Below, piece after piece: positions 1-12,225 of a stretch of 64,000 nt of DNA. Under the pieces are notes generated by a model. It was not told the DNA's origin, did no database searches, and saw only the letters and a program-made list of their open reading frames with translations. Numbering within the stretch: position 1 is the first letter of the stretch; each line of letters opens with the position of its first letter. Both the position numbers and the translations under genes were made by a program. Source of the DNA: Puffinus mauretanicus (taxonomy: Eukaryota > Chordata > Aves > Procellariiformes > Procellariidae); contig JAJKFH010001585.1 of the NCBI GenBank assembly GCA_023333565.1, positions 558,001 through 622,000 of the forward strand, given 5' to 3'.

Positions 1-429
1 TGTACCTGGCCCAGCTGAGGCTATTACTGCCTATTGATTCCCTTCATAAGCAGCACATTTCATCAAAATCATCCCCACACATGAAATCGGTACAACACAT
101 GAGGAACATTTATTGTACAGTCTATTATTGTCCCAGCTCAGTGAACTGTTAAGAATGAAGTGAATCACTGAAGCAAATCGAGTTGAACTACAAAATCCTG
201 AAATTAGTAAAAAAATGAAAAGATGTTTAGGCTGAGAGATTTTTATTTAATTTTTCTAAAAGTCCTCTCTTTTGTGATGCCTCTGACTAATAGCAAATAA
301 TTTTTCTGCACTTTCTTCACTTTCGCCTTATCTTCACATTTTAACTTTTGGATGGCTCGGGTATTTAGGACTCTCTCCAAAGCCTGTTACAGGGTGTCTG
401 CTCTGTTTTGATGCATAGTGTTGCAAAAC
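1..429. other. AT-rich unique DNA, no gene seen
   Basis: No open frame with a recognisable protein and no repeat family I recognise. It has ordinary vertebrate non-coding composition with short A and T runs. Confidence 0.6.
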
Positions 430-985
430 AGATTATCTTGATTATCAGCAACAGGTGGGATAGGCCAGGCCATGGCTGTGCTCACTCTAGGGAGCTGACT
501 GCCATGGCAGTGAGCAGGCTGGAGGCTCCCTGAGGGAGGGGAGGCCGGGAGGAGGGGGGGCTCCCCATGAGGTCTGACCGGGGCAGGGCCTGGCAGCCAG
601 GGCTGTCCCACCGCCCCAGCCAGGAGCAGGACAGCCCCAGCCCCGGGCATTGGGCACCTCTCCGGGGATGGGGACAGGCCGAGACCAGGCCAGGACATGG
701 GCCCGTGGGTGGGGGATCAGGACCATGGCTGGACAAAGCCACGGCTGCGACATGGCAGGGGCAGGAGCTCAGGTGGGCATCGAGCACAGGAGCCTCAGCT
801 TAAAAGCATCTCCCAAGGAAGGATGGGGGAGCCCCTCTGAGGCTTCCTAGAAGAGGTATTTGGGGAAGCCCCCAGTGAAGCACCTTCTAGCTTGCTCTTT
901 CATGGGTACCAGCAACGCTGTCTCTAGTTCGGTGCTGAGCCCAGACAGCTGTACCCCAGGGAAGAGGGGACTCAGGGGTATGAAA
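430..985. repeat. GC-rich block, probable interspersed repeat
   Basis: An abrupt GC-rich stretch, with many CCAGG, GGGG and GGCAGG words, sits in an AT-rich surround. Several frames on both strands are open, but the predicted peptides are low-complexity Pro/Gly/Ser-rich and match no family, as expected of GC-rich non-coding DNA. A 14-bp perfect palindrome, ACTGCCATGGCAGT, lies at 498-511. The sharp edges suggest an inserted element, perhaps an LTR fragment, rather than a promoter CpG island. I could not find terminal repeats or a target duplication, so the class is unproven. Confidence 0.35.
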
Positions 986-3595
986 CCGACCCCTATTTCT
1001 AGAAAAATGAAACCATCTTGCTTTTACGAGTAGGCTGACCACAGAGCAGCTGAAATAAGAAATTCTGGATGATGAAATGAGTTTAAGAGGACTGCAGCAT
1101 CTAATGGCTCCATTAAAAAAGAAAACCTCCCAAAGCAGTAAAAGCTTAAATAATATATGAACTCTACAGCATCAAATATGTAAATATATAAAACTCTATT
1201 TAGCACTCACCACAAGCTAATTTAGTACAATTTACCATAAAGCTGATAAACAAGTTCAGAAATAATTTACGAAGGACTTGAGTATGAACTGCAAGCCATG
1301 TATATGGCCAGAAAGGTGAAGCAAACTGCCCGAGGTATTAGATGTAGCTAGCAGATCAGAAAAAGATCCCATTTGAAATGAGATAAATGGAGATAATCTC
1401 TGGCATGGTGAAAGGATGTTAAGAGAATGCAGTAGGTATGCTTTCCACACCTTGAACAAGAATTAGAGATGCTGAAGGATTTTTCTAATCAGACACTCAC
1501 TCTCGTGCTTCTAATGCTCAAAATAATGTGTGTGGATATCAAGAATTTCTTACGTATTGTAAAGGGAAAAAAAAGTGCTTGTGTTGCTAGCAAAAATAGC
1601 AGAGGCAGAGTTTAAGCCTAGTGTCCCAAAGGCTGCAAGTGTAGAAGAGTAGTATAGAAACTGCAAGTGTCACAAAGAAATGAATGTTGGAAAGAAACTT
1701 GAATTTAGGATATTTTGTGTAACACGGGACAGATAGTATCATATATGTGATCTGGGGATGCCATAGATGAGCTCACAAAACTGAAGTTGAACATGAGGCA
1801 AAAAAGGCCGGGTAGAACATTGTACAAAAAAACCCATCAGTTGTATCAGGAAAGAAAAAGGGGAAAATCATCCTTTGTGTGGCAATCTGTATCAAAAGCA
1901 ATCAGGAAATGCAAGTACTTGCCAATCAGTAAAGCACAGTCGAACAGTGAAAAAGAACTTCTGGCAGGTAAATGCTTCAGCCTCCTCTACAAGGACTTAG
2001 TAACCTCGCATCAAGCTCTTCCACCCTTCTTCAATGCCGAGCGTGATTCTCTACTACAAATAAAGCATGATTCTTTGTCAGAATGGCAGAATGGGAATCT
2101 GACTGATTTGTGATGCTGAAACAAAGAACACTTTATCCTAGTCACCGGTGGAAATACCATTCAAGTAATCATGGTTTGTTACAAGAAAAATCAGTTGAGA
2201 TGGAATTGATCAGATTTAAATGTAAGCTTTTGAAAGTTAGGTGTCTATTGTTAGCAACTTACTGGAGATGTCTTCACAGATGATATAGAAAAGCAGGCAC
2301 CTCCAGAGGGTGATTCTTTCACCTATTTTAGACACAGATGTTTGAGCAGATTAATCACTCTGTGATGATGCCAATTCCTCTCCATTGACTCTAGAAAGAA
2401 ACTGTGTGACAACTGTAGACTAAAATAAATGACTTTTAGATGCTCTAAAGTTAGTGAGATGAATCCCACATTAGATTAGCAAATTAAAAGAACAGGAATT
2501 TTGCCCCCCCCCCGCACATAAAATGAATTAATGGGTTAGCCAGATAATCACTAAGTGAAAACAACTAAATCTTCAGGAAAGATCTTTGAAATGTGCTGCT
2601 TTTCTTAAAAAGTCATTAAAAATTAAGATTTTTCTTTTTCTACCATGTCCTCTCAAAGCTCTCTTCTTACGTTTATTCTGGGACCACATCTCTCCCATGA
2701 ACTTAAGATGCTTTGCATGTGACAGCAATATTGATACTAACAATATTGCTTGTTTAGGAATCGGCTTTTGTCCTGGTTGCATAATTTAATGGTGGTACAA
2801 AAAGATTGTCTAGATGTTTGAGTGCATATATTTCTGTATTTGTCTGTCAGTTTTCTGTAGTAATGTTTTTAACTGGATTATCAATTTAAGCCAAATGTAA
2901 TGATGGTGATCTCTTTTATTTATATAGCTAAATAAAAAAAAAGAGCTAGAATTCAATCCCTTACTGTAAGACCAAGTGGCCCTGACTCATGTATACATGT
3001 TCATAGCTGACCTCATCAAGAGCAGATCTGTATAGCAGGGAGATCTAGTTGGAGCAATGCAAACCAGAGCCTTTGGAAGAGCTAATATTTAACTTATCGG
3101 GTGTCCAGGACTTGAACTTTTTCCCAGAAGCTTCTTTTGTTTACAAGTATAGACCTGAAGTTCCTACAGGTTTTATGAAAGGAAGCATCTGTTGGAGGAG
3201 ACACCTAAATCAGTGTTTTTAGTGACAAAAAACTTTTAATACAAACTTTAAAAGCTGGAAAGTCACAGGATATAAGTCTTCACATATTCTGTTTCTCATA
3301 GTAATACTTGGTTTATTTGATCTGATCATGTTTTCTGCACACATCTTAGGCTTATTTGGTTTATTAGCCTTTCTCACATTCAGTGAAAGACTAATAAAAA
3401 ATAAATACGCTCTGGTAATAATGTGGTGTAACTATATTTGCATCTCACATTTTTGTTCATGCTGAGGTTGTATTTTATCTGAATAGTCTCTGAGATTTCA
3501 GATGGGACAAACTGCTTTACAGTACCATCATTTTTATCCATAGATCTCTAAATACTTTTAAAGGGGTAAAATCATTGTCAGTTTGACTAAACTTA

Positions 3596-4186
3596 TCACA
3601 CTGAGAGTTTATGTGACTTTTGCAGAGTCAGTAATGCCAACAACAGCATCAATGGCCTCTCAGTAACTGTAAATCCACTGGGAGAAACACATTGGAGTCC
3701 AGATGATCTATTCATTGAGTGTCTCCTGTACATCAGAAGTGCCAGGAGTGGCCTGCTATGTATGTGTCTATGAATACATCTATGCATGTGTATGATTGCT
3801 GTATGGTACAGTAATAAATAAATATTATGCATGCACAACATTAATTGCCACCTTAGAAGTAATTTCAGGTAGACATACAGTGAAGTCTGGCTGTGGATCT
3901 GAGTCTGCTTGCTTTTGTGGGTTTTATTCAAGCCCTTAGTGTATGCTGAGCACAGGGTTTTTTTGTAGCTTAATGTGCTAGAGTTACTGCTAAAGCTTCT
4001 TACAAAACACAGAATCAAAACAGAAATGCCTAGGGAGAGGAACAACAGCCAGAAGGTGAGACAAAGACAGAACATGAGAAGTAATCTCAGTTGGCAGGTC
4101 CAGCCAGCCACAATAGAGTGATAGTGTGGAAATTTGTTGAGAGAGATTTTCAGGACACCGCTGTCCACACAGAAAACAGGGTACAC
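3596..4186 (-). other. Longest open frame in window, 196 codons, unrecognised
   Basis: This is the longest uninterrupted frame in the 64 kb. The predicted product is rich in Leu, Ser and His. It has a hydrophobic segment at about residues 30-65 that could span a membrane, and a His/Arg-rich stretch near residues 130-145. I recognise no domain, and there is no signal-peptide-like N-terminus. The plus strand reads like ordinary non-coding DNA, with no CpG enrichment and no clear splice context. A chance open frame is the simplest explanation, although one this long in AT-rich DNA is somewhat uncommon. Confidence 0.1.
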
Positions 4187-7100
4187 ATTATGCAGTTCAA
4201 AGCACAGCCCTCTACGTTACTGCTGCTCTCAAATGCCTATGTGTGGCAGCAATAGTTTGCCCTCATGTCATTTATACTTCTATCTAAACAGTAGCCAGCC
4301 ATCTTTGTACACTTAAAATCTGCTGGAAGGGGAGGACTGTGTTTTTAAACATAGTTGCTTTAGTTGCTTGCAGTATTTTCCAAATGGTAAATAAATCTAA
4401 CATTCTAGCTAGTGACATAAGTTACCGCCATTTGTTTGACATGAGCTTTCAAGAGTGAAGGGTGAGATGTTTTCATAGAAATATTTTCATTTGTCCGAGT
4501 GCAGTCTGTACAAAAAGCAAACCAAAATGAGTGAGGAGTAACAGACAGCTGATTTACAGCAGTGGACGTTGTGTATGTGCGATTGTCCAGAATTCCAGGT
4601 AGCTGCTTCCGCACTAAACAGGACTTGGATTTACATCAATTTGCAGAGGTGTATGTGCTTATAGAATAAGCACTTTGGCCCACTTCCTAAATGAAGTTTT
4701 GGGGCCTAAATTCATTGAAAAAAATGGAAGCTAGATGCATAAATAACTTTGAGGACCTATGCTCTTCAGCCTTGTCTAATTATATCCTATGAAAACTCTG
4801 AACTTATAACCATGCTAGAAAATTAAACAATGCCAGGCAATGTTCCCAGGTACTGAAACATAATTGTTTATACCGTTAAACTTTTAACTTAGTCTCTGGC
4901 ATGATTTCGTCCTGTGCCAAAGGATTCTTGGCTCTCGCTCATGACTTTGCATGGAAGTAGGATCACCTCCAGGATGTAGTTTGGATACAGGCACCTTGTT
5001 CTGGAGTGTAAAAGAGTTTATTAGTGGGGACATAGGCTCTTTCAAGCCAACCGACCACAGTGCCAGAAAGAGTAGTCCCGCACATGTTTCATAGATGTAG
5101 CAGGAATGGCTCTGGGAGAGGTTAAAAAGCAGAGCTGAAGACCCAGGGCTGCCTTCAAAATAAAAGAGGAATTCCCTAGGGAACAGAAATTTCACAATAT
5201 TTCTAAACAATAATGAGAAAAAGACAGACTGGAAAACATCTGTGCACTCCATAGTAAATCTTTTGTGGCAAAGTAGAAATCCACTCAAATTCATGATTTA
5301 ATTTGAAATGACCATCCGTTAGTTTTCAGATACTTGGGCGTTAACAATGCAAGTGTATGTGCCTTTCAGGAGGACACCGAAACAGGATGAAATATTTTGG
5401 CAATGATGGGGCAGGGGGGAATACCACACAGTACTGTGCATGTCAAAATCCTATTGGACCAGGATTAGTTGCACCGCTGATTCTGGCCTCTTATGGACTA
5501 TTCTGTGTATATATATTACGATATACTATAGAAAACACATCTAATAAATCATCCATAATAAAAAAATACAGGCCATCCTGGTTTGACTTTTGTGCTCCTC
5601 TTTTTCCAATCTTAACACAGTCCCTAAAAAAAGCTATTCTTTACTCTTTAAGTCCCCTGAAGAATATGCACCTTCTATGATTTTTCTAGGGCTTTTATGA
5701 TATGTGCTTTTGTATTGTTTTGATCATTTACTGTATGCTGAACTGATAATTGGTTTTGGATGTATGTAATTGTTTTCACTGAGATTGTTTAACTGGTTCA
5801 TCTTTATCTTTTTTTTAACATTGCACATATGATAAACATATGGCATGTTTATTCCCAGATTTACTTATGCTCTTTTTGTGGTTTTTCTTTTTTTTCATGA
5901 TAATATATTTGGAGTGTATTAAAGAAATAGAGGAGAAAAGCTTGTGGTTTATGGGTTAGAATATTTTCAGTTTTCAGATACATCCTTGGTACAGGTAGAA
6001 ATTTCTAGACCAATGAATTTGGCAAATATTTACTTCTATTACAGCATTCCTCCAATTTTTTTTTTTTTCATTTTTCAGTACAGAAATTAAAGGCATGATC
6101 CTACTGAAATTAACAACAGAGCTTTCATTTGTGTTAGACCCTTGTATAGGGAAAGTTTATTCTGCAATAGTCCATCAGTAAGCATAATTTCCCAACAAAA
6201 CATTTAACCATGGCAATGTACAGGATTCTCCATGTTAGTTCTTTCTGAATACAATTCTCTAAGGTAAAATTGATCATACAAAATGATCACTTCTGATCTT
6301 TCATCAGTTAATGTTGAAAAATTTTGTATTCCATTCAGTCTATGGAAAATTAGGTTATAATCCAATTTACATGGACATTGTACTTCAGAAACAGGTTTTA
6401 AATTTCTTTGAATATATATATAGCGCTAGGGTGAAAAGATGTCACTTTCTGCTTTTTCATGCAGGAAAGGGTTTGCAAGCCGGAGATCTCTGCCAGAGAA
6501 ATTCCAGGAATCTATGAAGGCTGTCTTAAGGTAATACTTTTACCTGTAACGATTTCAAGAGTTCCAAGTACTATTCAAAAGTTTCAAAATATCTGTATGT
6601 TTTATTATTAATTTCTTAAGAACGTGGTGCATTAAATGGTTGTTTTAACATGTGTTTTTAACTGAAGAACAATCTTTTCAATTTAAATAGATTTGCCTAC
6701 TTCTACTAGTAATATTCAGTAGTTAGCCTGACAAATCCCCAGGACCAATACATTTTTGGAAGTTTTACAAAATTCTTTTTCGTTAGGGGTGTTTAAACAT
6801 GAGAGGCATCATGGTGTTTCCTTCTCCTTTAATATGCTTTTCCTTTCAAAGAGATTCAGGGAACATATCTTTTTCTTCACAAAGACTGCTTGTATTACGA
6901 TTTCTAAGAAAAGGTCTCTCTTTCTCTAACTGTTCACAATCTTGTAATGTTTTAAGACCATTTTGACAGGGTGCATGGAACACTAAAACAGGTCAAAGAT
7001 TTCCGTGATACAGCCCTATTCCTTGTTCAGGTGGTTAATAAAACCAGTAAATGGCCAGCTAAAATTACCTTGCACTGTAAACTAAAGTGATGACAGTTCT

Positions 7101-8075
7101 GCATGCTGTTCTGCAACCTGCAATTTCTGTTCTTATTTGTCTTCAGTCACTTTATCTTTTATACTTATACAAAATATATTTATGAGGAAGGAGTTTATGC
7201 CTTTGTGATAACTGGCTTTCCAAACTGTTTTCTCCACATGCTGTTTGTTGTAGGAATCTATTAGTGGCTCCACCACTTATTTGCCGCTGTCTGCTTAACA
7301 GATTTTCCATTGCGTTCTGTATTTTGCCAAGAATAAGAAACAATAAAGGATACCACTGTTGGTTTTTTTTTTTAAAAAAAAAGTTTCTTTTATGTCCAAT
7401 TGCTATTCTTCAGGTTCCAGGAAATGTCATTTAACTTTCTGTGTTTAATGTGGTGACTACCCAGGAGCTTGGTGAGCCTGGCAGCCTTGGCAGGCATTCT
7501 TGACAGCTTGTCAAGCCTGAGGCTACTGCATGTAGTCTTTCCTCTCAATAATTAATAATTAATTAGAAGCCATGATTTTTTAATGATGAACTGATTTAAC
7601 TGTACTGGTTTGGGGGGGGGTGTATTTTTTTAAAACATTCATTTTTTGAAAGCAAGAAAGACAAGTAAGAGGAACGATGTACATGCTTTCAAACAAGTCA
7701 GACAAAATCACTGGAGGAATAAAGGCCTACCATACACATACATTCATCTGCATATATAAGGATGCATTTGCACACAAAGAATCTAGTCCCTGCTGGCCAA
7801 ACACAAGTGACTAAACACCTTTTTGCAAGCCCAGAAAATCAAACACAGCCTGAAGCACCTCATTTAAGGATTTTCCATGCATACAAAGCACAAATCCCAA
7901 AGCAGTATTTTTTTTTTTTTCCTTAACCAGTTGGTGTGTTCTGAGGAAATGTAGGTAAATTATGGTCCTAATTTTCAAAGACACTACAAGGAGCCACAGA
8001 ACAGAGAAGGGAAAAGAAAAGATGCCATTGTTAACTGATGTGAAGCCAGTATTCTTCTGGTATACTTCATTTCCA

Positions 8076-8168
8076 CGTATATTATATATTACATATTACA
8101 CATTACACATTATATATTACACATTACATGCTATGTACTTTATACTGTATATTGTATGCTGTATACTA
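8076..8168. repeat. Degenerate AT-rich minisatellite, about 10-bp unit
   Basis: Repeated words of the form TATTACACAT and TATATTACAT run for about 90 bp and then decay into TATACTGTATATTGTATGC. This is a simple tandem repeat with imperfect units. Confidence 0.75.
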
Positions 8169-8480
8169 AATATTATCTCTATTTCTATTTTATATAGTTC
8201 CCCCTACGTTTAATTTAGCCTTTTGTTCCCTTGTTGCAGGGCCTAAGTTCAGTGAAGATTCTAGATACTGCTGAACTAGTGGCAGAAGTCTACAATTGCC
8301 CCTTGGAGCACAATCTCCAGCCTTAAATTAAACATCTATGCCTAAGGAACACCTTTCAGAACAAGAAAAGGCCAGCCCAAATATAGCCAACAGGGAAATG
8401 TTGGGAACAGCTCTGGCTGAAGTCCCTTCCTCTGTAGACATTAAATGCTTTGTTACCAAAACCTGTCTCCCTATATTCAG

Positions 8481-8643
8481 GATTCAGAAACTGATCCTAC
8501 AAAGGGGTACCTGCATGTTTCACCAAGACACAATGTCAGCTTGGTTTCCAGGAACAGTTCATCCACCGAGAAACAGAGCTTCTCCTGGGGTGATATTGTT
8601 CCCTTGTATGTAGATGATAAAATATCAACAGAAGAGAAGTGAT
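8481..8643 (+). other. Weak candidate terminal exon
   Basis: A pyrimidine-rich acceptor-like sequence (CTGTCTCCCTATATTCAG) ends at 8,480. It is followed by 53 open codons to a TGA at 8,641-8,643, and an AATAAA lies at about 8,880. The 53-residue peptide is polar and Ser-rich with no family I recognise. Short acceptor-plus-open-frame combinations arise often by chance, so this is recorded only as a candidate. It could also be non-coding transcript sequence or nothing. Confidence 0.1.
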
Positions 8644-9489
8644 TTCACACTATGCACAACAGCAGCATGACAGCTCCATACCCAGCTGCAGTCCTTGTTA
8701 TACTAAGCCTCCCTGAGTGAAACTATATTTAGTCTAGTAAATGCAATTTTGTTTCTACCTTTCTTGGGGGGTGGGGGTGGGGGAAATCAGTATTAGTTGA
8801 TATATTTATTAACTTTCAGACACCAGTACCTTTTGTAACTATTTAACATTTGTGAAAGTTTCTCTGTTTAACTGTTTTTAATAAATAGCACTACAAGTAT
8901 AAACATCCTCTCCCACACCTTCAGACTTGCCAGCACTGTCAGTAATAACCACCTAAAGGGTGATCCAACCACAGACAGAGGTATTTCCACAAACCTATAG
9001 CATGTAACTTGAGACTAATTGTGTTAATCATCAGGGAATGTTCTAACAGAAAAGTTCAGCATGGGAATAGAAGTGTTGTCTTTTAGGTTATTTTGGTTCT
9101 TCTCTTACTATTGTTAGGTGGTGATGATGGTGTAGAAGTTGTGATCTCTTAGTTCTTTGGAGACGCATCCTACAAAGAGAAGAAAATGTATCTGCACAAA
9201 AGGAGTACCCAGTTTATCTCAGTCTCTAAATTCAGTTGCTGAAGCTGAATTCCTTTTAGGGACAAAGACTGAAATTTCTGAGGCAAATTAATTCCTTGTT
9301 GGACCAGTCTAGCATGTTTGCCATTTTATGTGAAAATAAATCTCAAGATCTATCCAAACTCCAGTGTCATTTCCCCTTACAAGAATTTAAGGAGTCAGTT
9401 TCCAATATCTTGTTACAGTCACTGTTTGGTGAAATGATGGTACAACTGTGAGGATCATAGAAATACCATTTTCTCACGAAAAGAGGATG

Positions 9490-9705
9490 GGAATAGGTCT
9501 TGACAGGTTGACTAGCTTATTTCTGCCCAAAGTCATTAGCAACTGTGCCAATGTTGACCTGGATGGTTGCTTTTATCAAAAACTTCCAGTGATGAGGATC
9601 GGACACCGACTCTAGATGATCTGTTTGAGTGCTTCACTATTCTTACTGCTGGGAGAGATTTCTGGTTTTGTGTCTGTAACCTAAATCTGCCTTTCACATC
9701 ATTCC
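9490..9705 (-). mobile_element. CR1 LINE fragment, old
   Basis: The plus strand reads like the complement of the CR1 3' region. A TCCAGTGATGAGGAT stretch (the usual form is a 'ccagggatggtgactccacc' type) is followed by a CTGTTTGAGTGCTTCACTATTCTTAC-like stretch and AACCTAAATCTGCC. The same order appears in the cleaner copy at 44,066-44,321. It is heavily diverged, so the ends are approximate. Confidence 0.6.
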
Positions 9706-10239
9706 TTAAGTTGATGTCACAGGGGTGTTAAAAAATAGATCAAAACATCTTAGAGAAAATGCTTTCCTACATCTCTAGCCAACATTAACTAGAACTTCCT
9801 GAAAAAAATGGTGGCATGTTATTTTAAAAATTTTAGCCTGTGTATTTGTACAATTGTTTGAGTCTGTAATACATGATTGTGTAACGATGTATACATGATG
9901 ATCTTGTACAGATGCTATGCACCATACTACGTGTGTGATCCATTTCAATGCAAAATAATAATAAAAAATACACAGATTTTATAGCCCAAGGGGTAAGAGT
10001 ATCTGGTAGGTTAATTAATTGAACAGTAATCCAGAAGGAAATGTATTCCAGTGGAGAGAGTGGAACACTCTCCCTTTCCAATTGATCATATTTAGTTAAG
10101 AGGATTGGCAGCAGTCTGCAATTCACTCAGGTGCTGCTTTGGGCAGGGCCTGTGTTACTTAATCTAATAGTTCTTCTTCTGCTTTGATGTTGATAAAGGC
10201 CCCTGAAACTCATCTTCCTTAATTGTATTATAATAGAAA
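9706..10239. other. AT-rich unique DNA, nothing seen
   Basis: No gene or repeat recognised between the old CR1 fragment and the nested LTR region. Confidence 0.5.
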
Positions 10240-10872
10240 GAGTGCCCTAGGGACAATAAAAAAGGAATGAACCCCAAAAGACTGAATCCATTTGCTACAA
10301 TTGGATTGTGTTACGTTATGTGATAAAAGCTCATCTGCACACCCACAAATGATCAGAGAGAGACAATGGCAGGTGGGGACTCGAATAATACCCTGCCAGA
10401 CTATTCCCAGGCCCATCACAGGAGCCATCAGCCCATCAAAAAGCCCATCTCTACAGAGGATCACAGGAGTACAATGACAGATGTGGGGAACCCAAATTAG
10501 AGATTCGGATAGTCTGTTTGGGCTCCTCCCAGGACTATCCCAGGAGACCCTCAGACCCAGTGTCCAGGGGTGAAACAGATCAAGATGGGTGAACACTAGA
10601 GTACCTTTTGGACTGAGGGGGTTCACTGCCTAGCAGTATAGGACACGTTATGGGGTACAGGGGAAGAGCATTTTGGGATCGCATAGGACCTTTTATGGGA
10701 TGTTTAAAGGAGGAACCAAAGGCAGGGAAAGAGGTGGATCTAGTTGACCTGGGAAGGAACAACCATTGGAAAATAGAGGGATGAGGGGACAGGAATGGTT
10801 TGTCACATGTAAACATTTTATTGCTCGTTAAACTTGTCTGCATGGGATCAGTGCAGTCTGTCCTATCTTCTT

Positions 10873-10878
10873 ATTAAA
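10873..10878 (+). promoter_or_regulatory. ATTAAA poly(A)-type signal in outer LTR
   Basis: ATTAAA is followed by a T/C-rich stretch and then GGGTGAGGGACTCC, as at an LTR R/U5 boundary. It supports the plus-strand orientation of the outer element. Confidence 0.35.
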
Positions 10879-11036
10879 CTCAATTTCTAACTCTTTCCCT
10901 GGGTGAGGGACTCCCTATTTGATGTGCATGTGTGTATGGGGCTCTGAGTGTCAGCAGCTGGAGTGGGACCTCAGGCCACATGGGCCCGTGAGTGCAGCAA
11001 CTGGAGCAAGAATGGATGTGCAAGGAGTTTGTGAGT

Positions 11037-11041
11037 GCTAG
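11037..11041. repeat. Left target-site duplication of inner solo LTR (GCTAG)
   Basis: GCTAG directly precedes the TGTGGTGG end of the inner LTR. The same five bases follow the other end at 12,360-12,364. A 5-bp duplication fits many endogenous retroviral integrases. Confidence 0.8.
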
Positions 11042-11476
11042 TGTGGTGGTTGAACCTGGCCAGCAGCCGAACATCCACCCTGCCTCTCTCTCATTCTCCT
11101 TTCCAACAGGATGGGGAGAAAATGGAAGGAAGGCAAGAAGACTTGTGGACTGAGATAATGACAGTTTAACAGGGAAAGCAAAGTGTGTGTGTAAGCAAAA
11201 CAAGAGGTATTAATTCACTACTTCCCATCAGCAGGCAGATGTCCAGCCACTTCCTGGAAAGCAGGTCCTCAGCACATCTAAGAGTTACTTGGGAAGTCAA
11301 ACGTCTCTCCTTCTTCTTTCTTTCCTTGAGCTCTTTATTGCTGAACACCGTGTCATATGGTATGGAGTATCCCTCTGGTCAGTTTGGGTCAGCTGTCCTA
11401 GTTGTGTCCCCACCCAACCTCTCGCCCATCCCCAGCCTATTAGCTTTTGGTGGGGAAGGGAACAGAAAGCCTTGAC

Positions 11477-11481
11477 ATTGT
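11477..11481. repeat. Left target-site duplication of CR1 (ATTGT)
   Basis: ATTGT at the left CR1 boundary is repeated at 12,226-12,230. Removing the CR1 and one copy restores continuous LTR sequence that agrees with the uninterrupted copy near 33,430. Confidence 0.75.
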
Positions 11482-12225
11482 CCTGCACCTGGGTCAGGGC
11501 AACCCCCAGTATCAATACAGGCTGGGGGATGAAGGGACTGAGAGCAGCCCTGCCAAGAAGGACTTGGGGGTACTGGCGGATGAAAAGCTGGACATGAGCC
11601 GAGAATATGCGCTCGCAGCCCAGAAGGCCAACCATACCCTGGGCTGCATCAAAAGAAGCGTGACCAGCAGGTCGAGGGAGGTGATTCTGCCCCTCTCCTC
11701 TGCTCTGGTGAGACCCCACCTGGAGTTCTGCGTCCAGTTCTGGAGTCCTCAGTACAGGAAAGACATGGACCTGCTGGAGCAGGTCCAGAGGAAGGCCACA
11801 AAAATTATCAGAGGGATGGAACACCTCCCCTATGAGGACAGGCTAGAGAGTTGGGAGAAGGCTCTGGAGAGACCTTATTGTGGCCTTTCAATACTTAAAG
11901 AGGGCTTTAAGTATTGAAAGATGGGGACAGACTTTTTAATAGGGCTTATAGTGATAGGACAAGGGGTAATGGTTTTAAACTAAAATGGATTCAGACTAGA
12001 TATAAGGAAGAAATGTTTTACAGTGAGGGTGGTGAAACACTGGAACAGGTTGCCCAGAGAGGTGGTAGATGCCCCATCCCTGGTAACATTCAAGGTCAGG
12101 TTGGACGGGGCTCTGAGCAATGTGATCTAGTTGAAGATGTCTCTGCCCATGGCAGGGGGGTTGGACTAGATGACCTTTAAAGGTCCCTTCCAACCCAAAC
12201 TATCCTGTGATTCTATGATTCTATT
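11482..12225 (+). mobile_element. CR1 LINE, 5'-truncated, 744 bp
   Basis: The element holds the C-terminal part of CR1 ORF2, the reverse transcriptase protein, followed by the 3' untranslated region. The open frame shows the typical CR1 motifs: residues reading [15 protein letters not shown], then [13 protein letters not shown], then [11 protein letters not shown] and [12 protein letters not shown] deletion of about 17-18 bp near 11,852, judged against the copy at 33,602, breaks the frame. A fold-back change at 11,885-11,920 adds a stop. The 3' UTR carries TGGACTAGATGACCTTTAAA and ends at GATTCTATGATTCTATT, the avian CR1 octamer tail. It is inserted in the minus-strand LTR with ATTGT duplicated on both sides. 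It is non-functional, being a truncated copy made by incomplete reverse transcription. Confidence 0.93.
11885..11920. repeat. Perfect inverted repeat, 16-bp arms, 4-nt loop
   Basis: The left arm CTTTCAATACTTAAAG (11,885-11,900), loop AGGG (11,901-11,904) and right arm CTTTAAGTATTGAAAG (11,905-11,920) form a perfect hairpin inside the CR1. In other CR1 copies that I know, the right-arm position holds an unrelated CTTATAAGAAAG-like sequence. The arm therefore looks newly copied from its neighbour by fold-back template switching. Confidence 0.85.

Larger units (their letters stand above)
986..9489. other. Long AT-rich non-coding stretch
   Basis: About 8.5 kb with no recognisable gene. It contains homopolymer runs (poly-C near 2,504-2,512, poly-G near 7,612-7,620, poly-T near 7,909-7,921), one AT-rich degenerate satellite (8,076-8,168), a long but unrecognised minus-strand open frame (3,596-4,186) and a weak candidate terminal exon (8,481-8,643). 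The other open frames are short and have no family features. Confidence 0.55.

Noticed and set aside
1787..2113. 108-codon plus-strand open frame, Lys/Arg-rich start
   Set aside because: No family resemblance, and AT-rich codon use like the flanks.
4884..5294. 136-codon minus-strand open frame with hydrophobic N-terminal half
   Set aside because: No family recognised. Phe/Leu content follows from A-rich sequence on the other strand.
8076..8168. CRISPR-like array
   Set aside because: Units are short, degenerate and without spacers; this is an AT-rich minisatellite in a vertebrate sequence.
11297..11824. 175-codon minus-strand open frame across LTR and CR1
   Set aside because: It runs antisense to the CR1 ORF2 remnant and crosses the LTR-CR1 border, so it cannot be an original gene.
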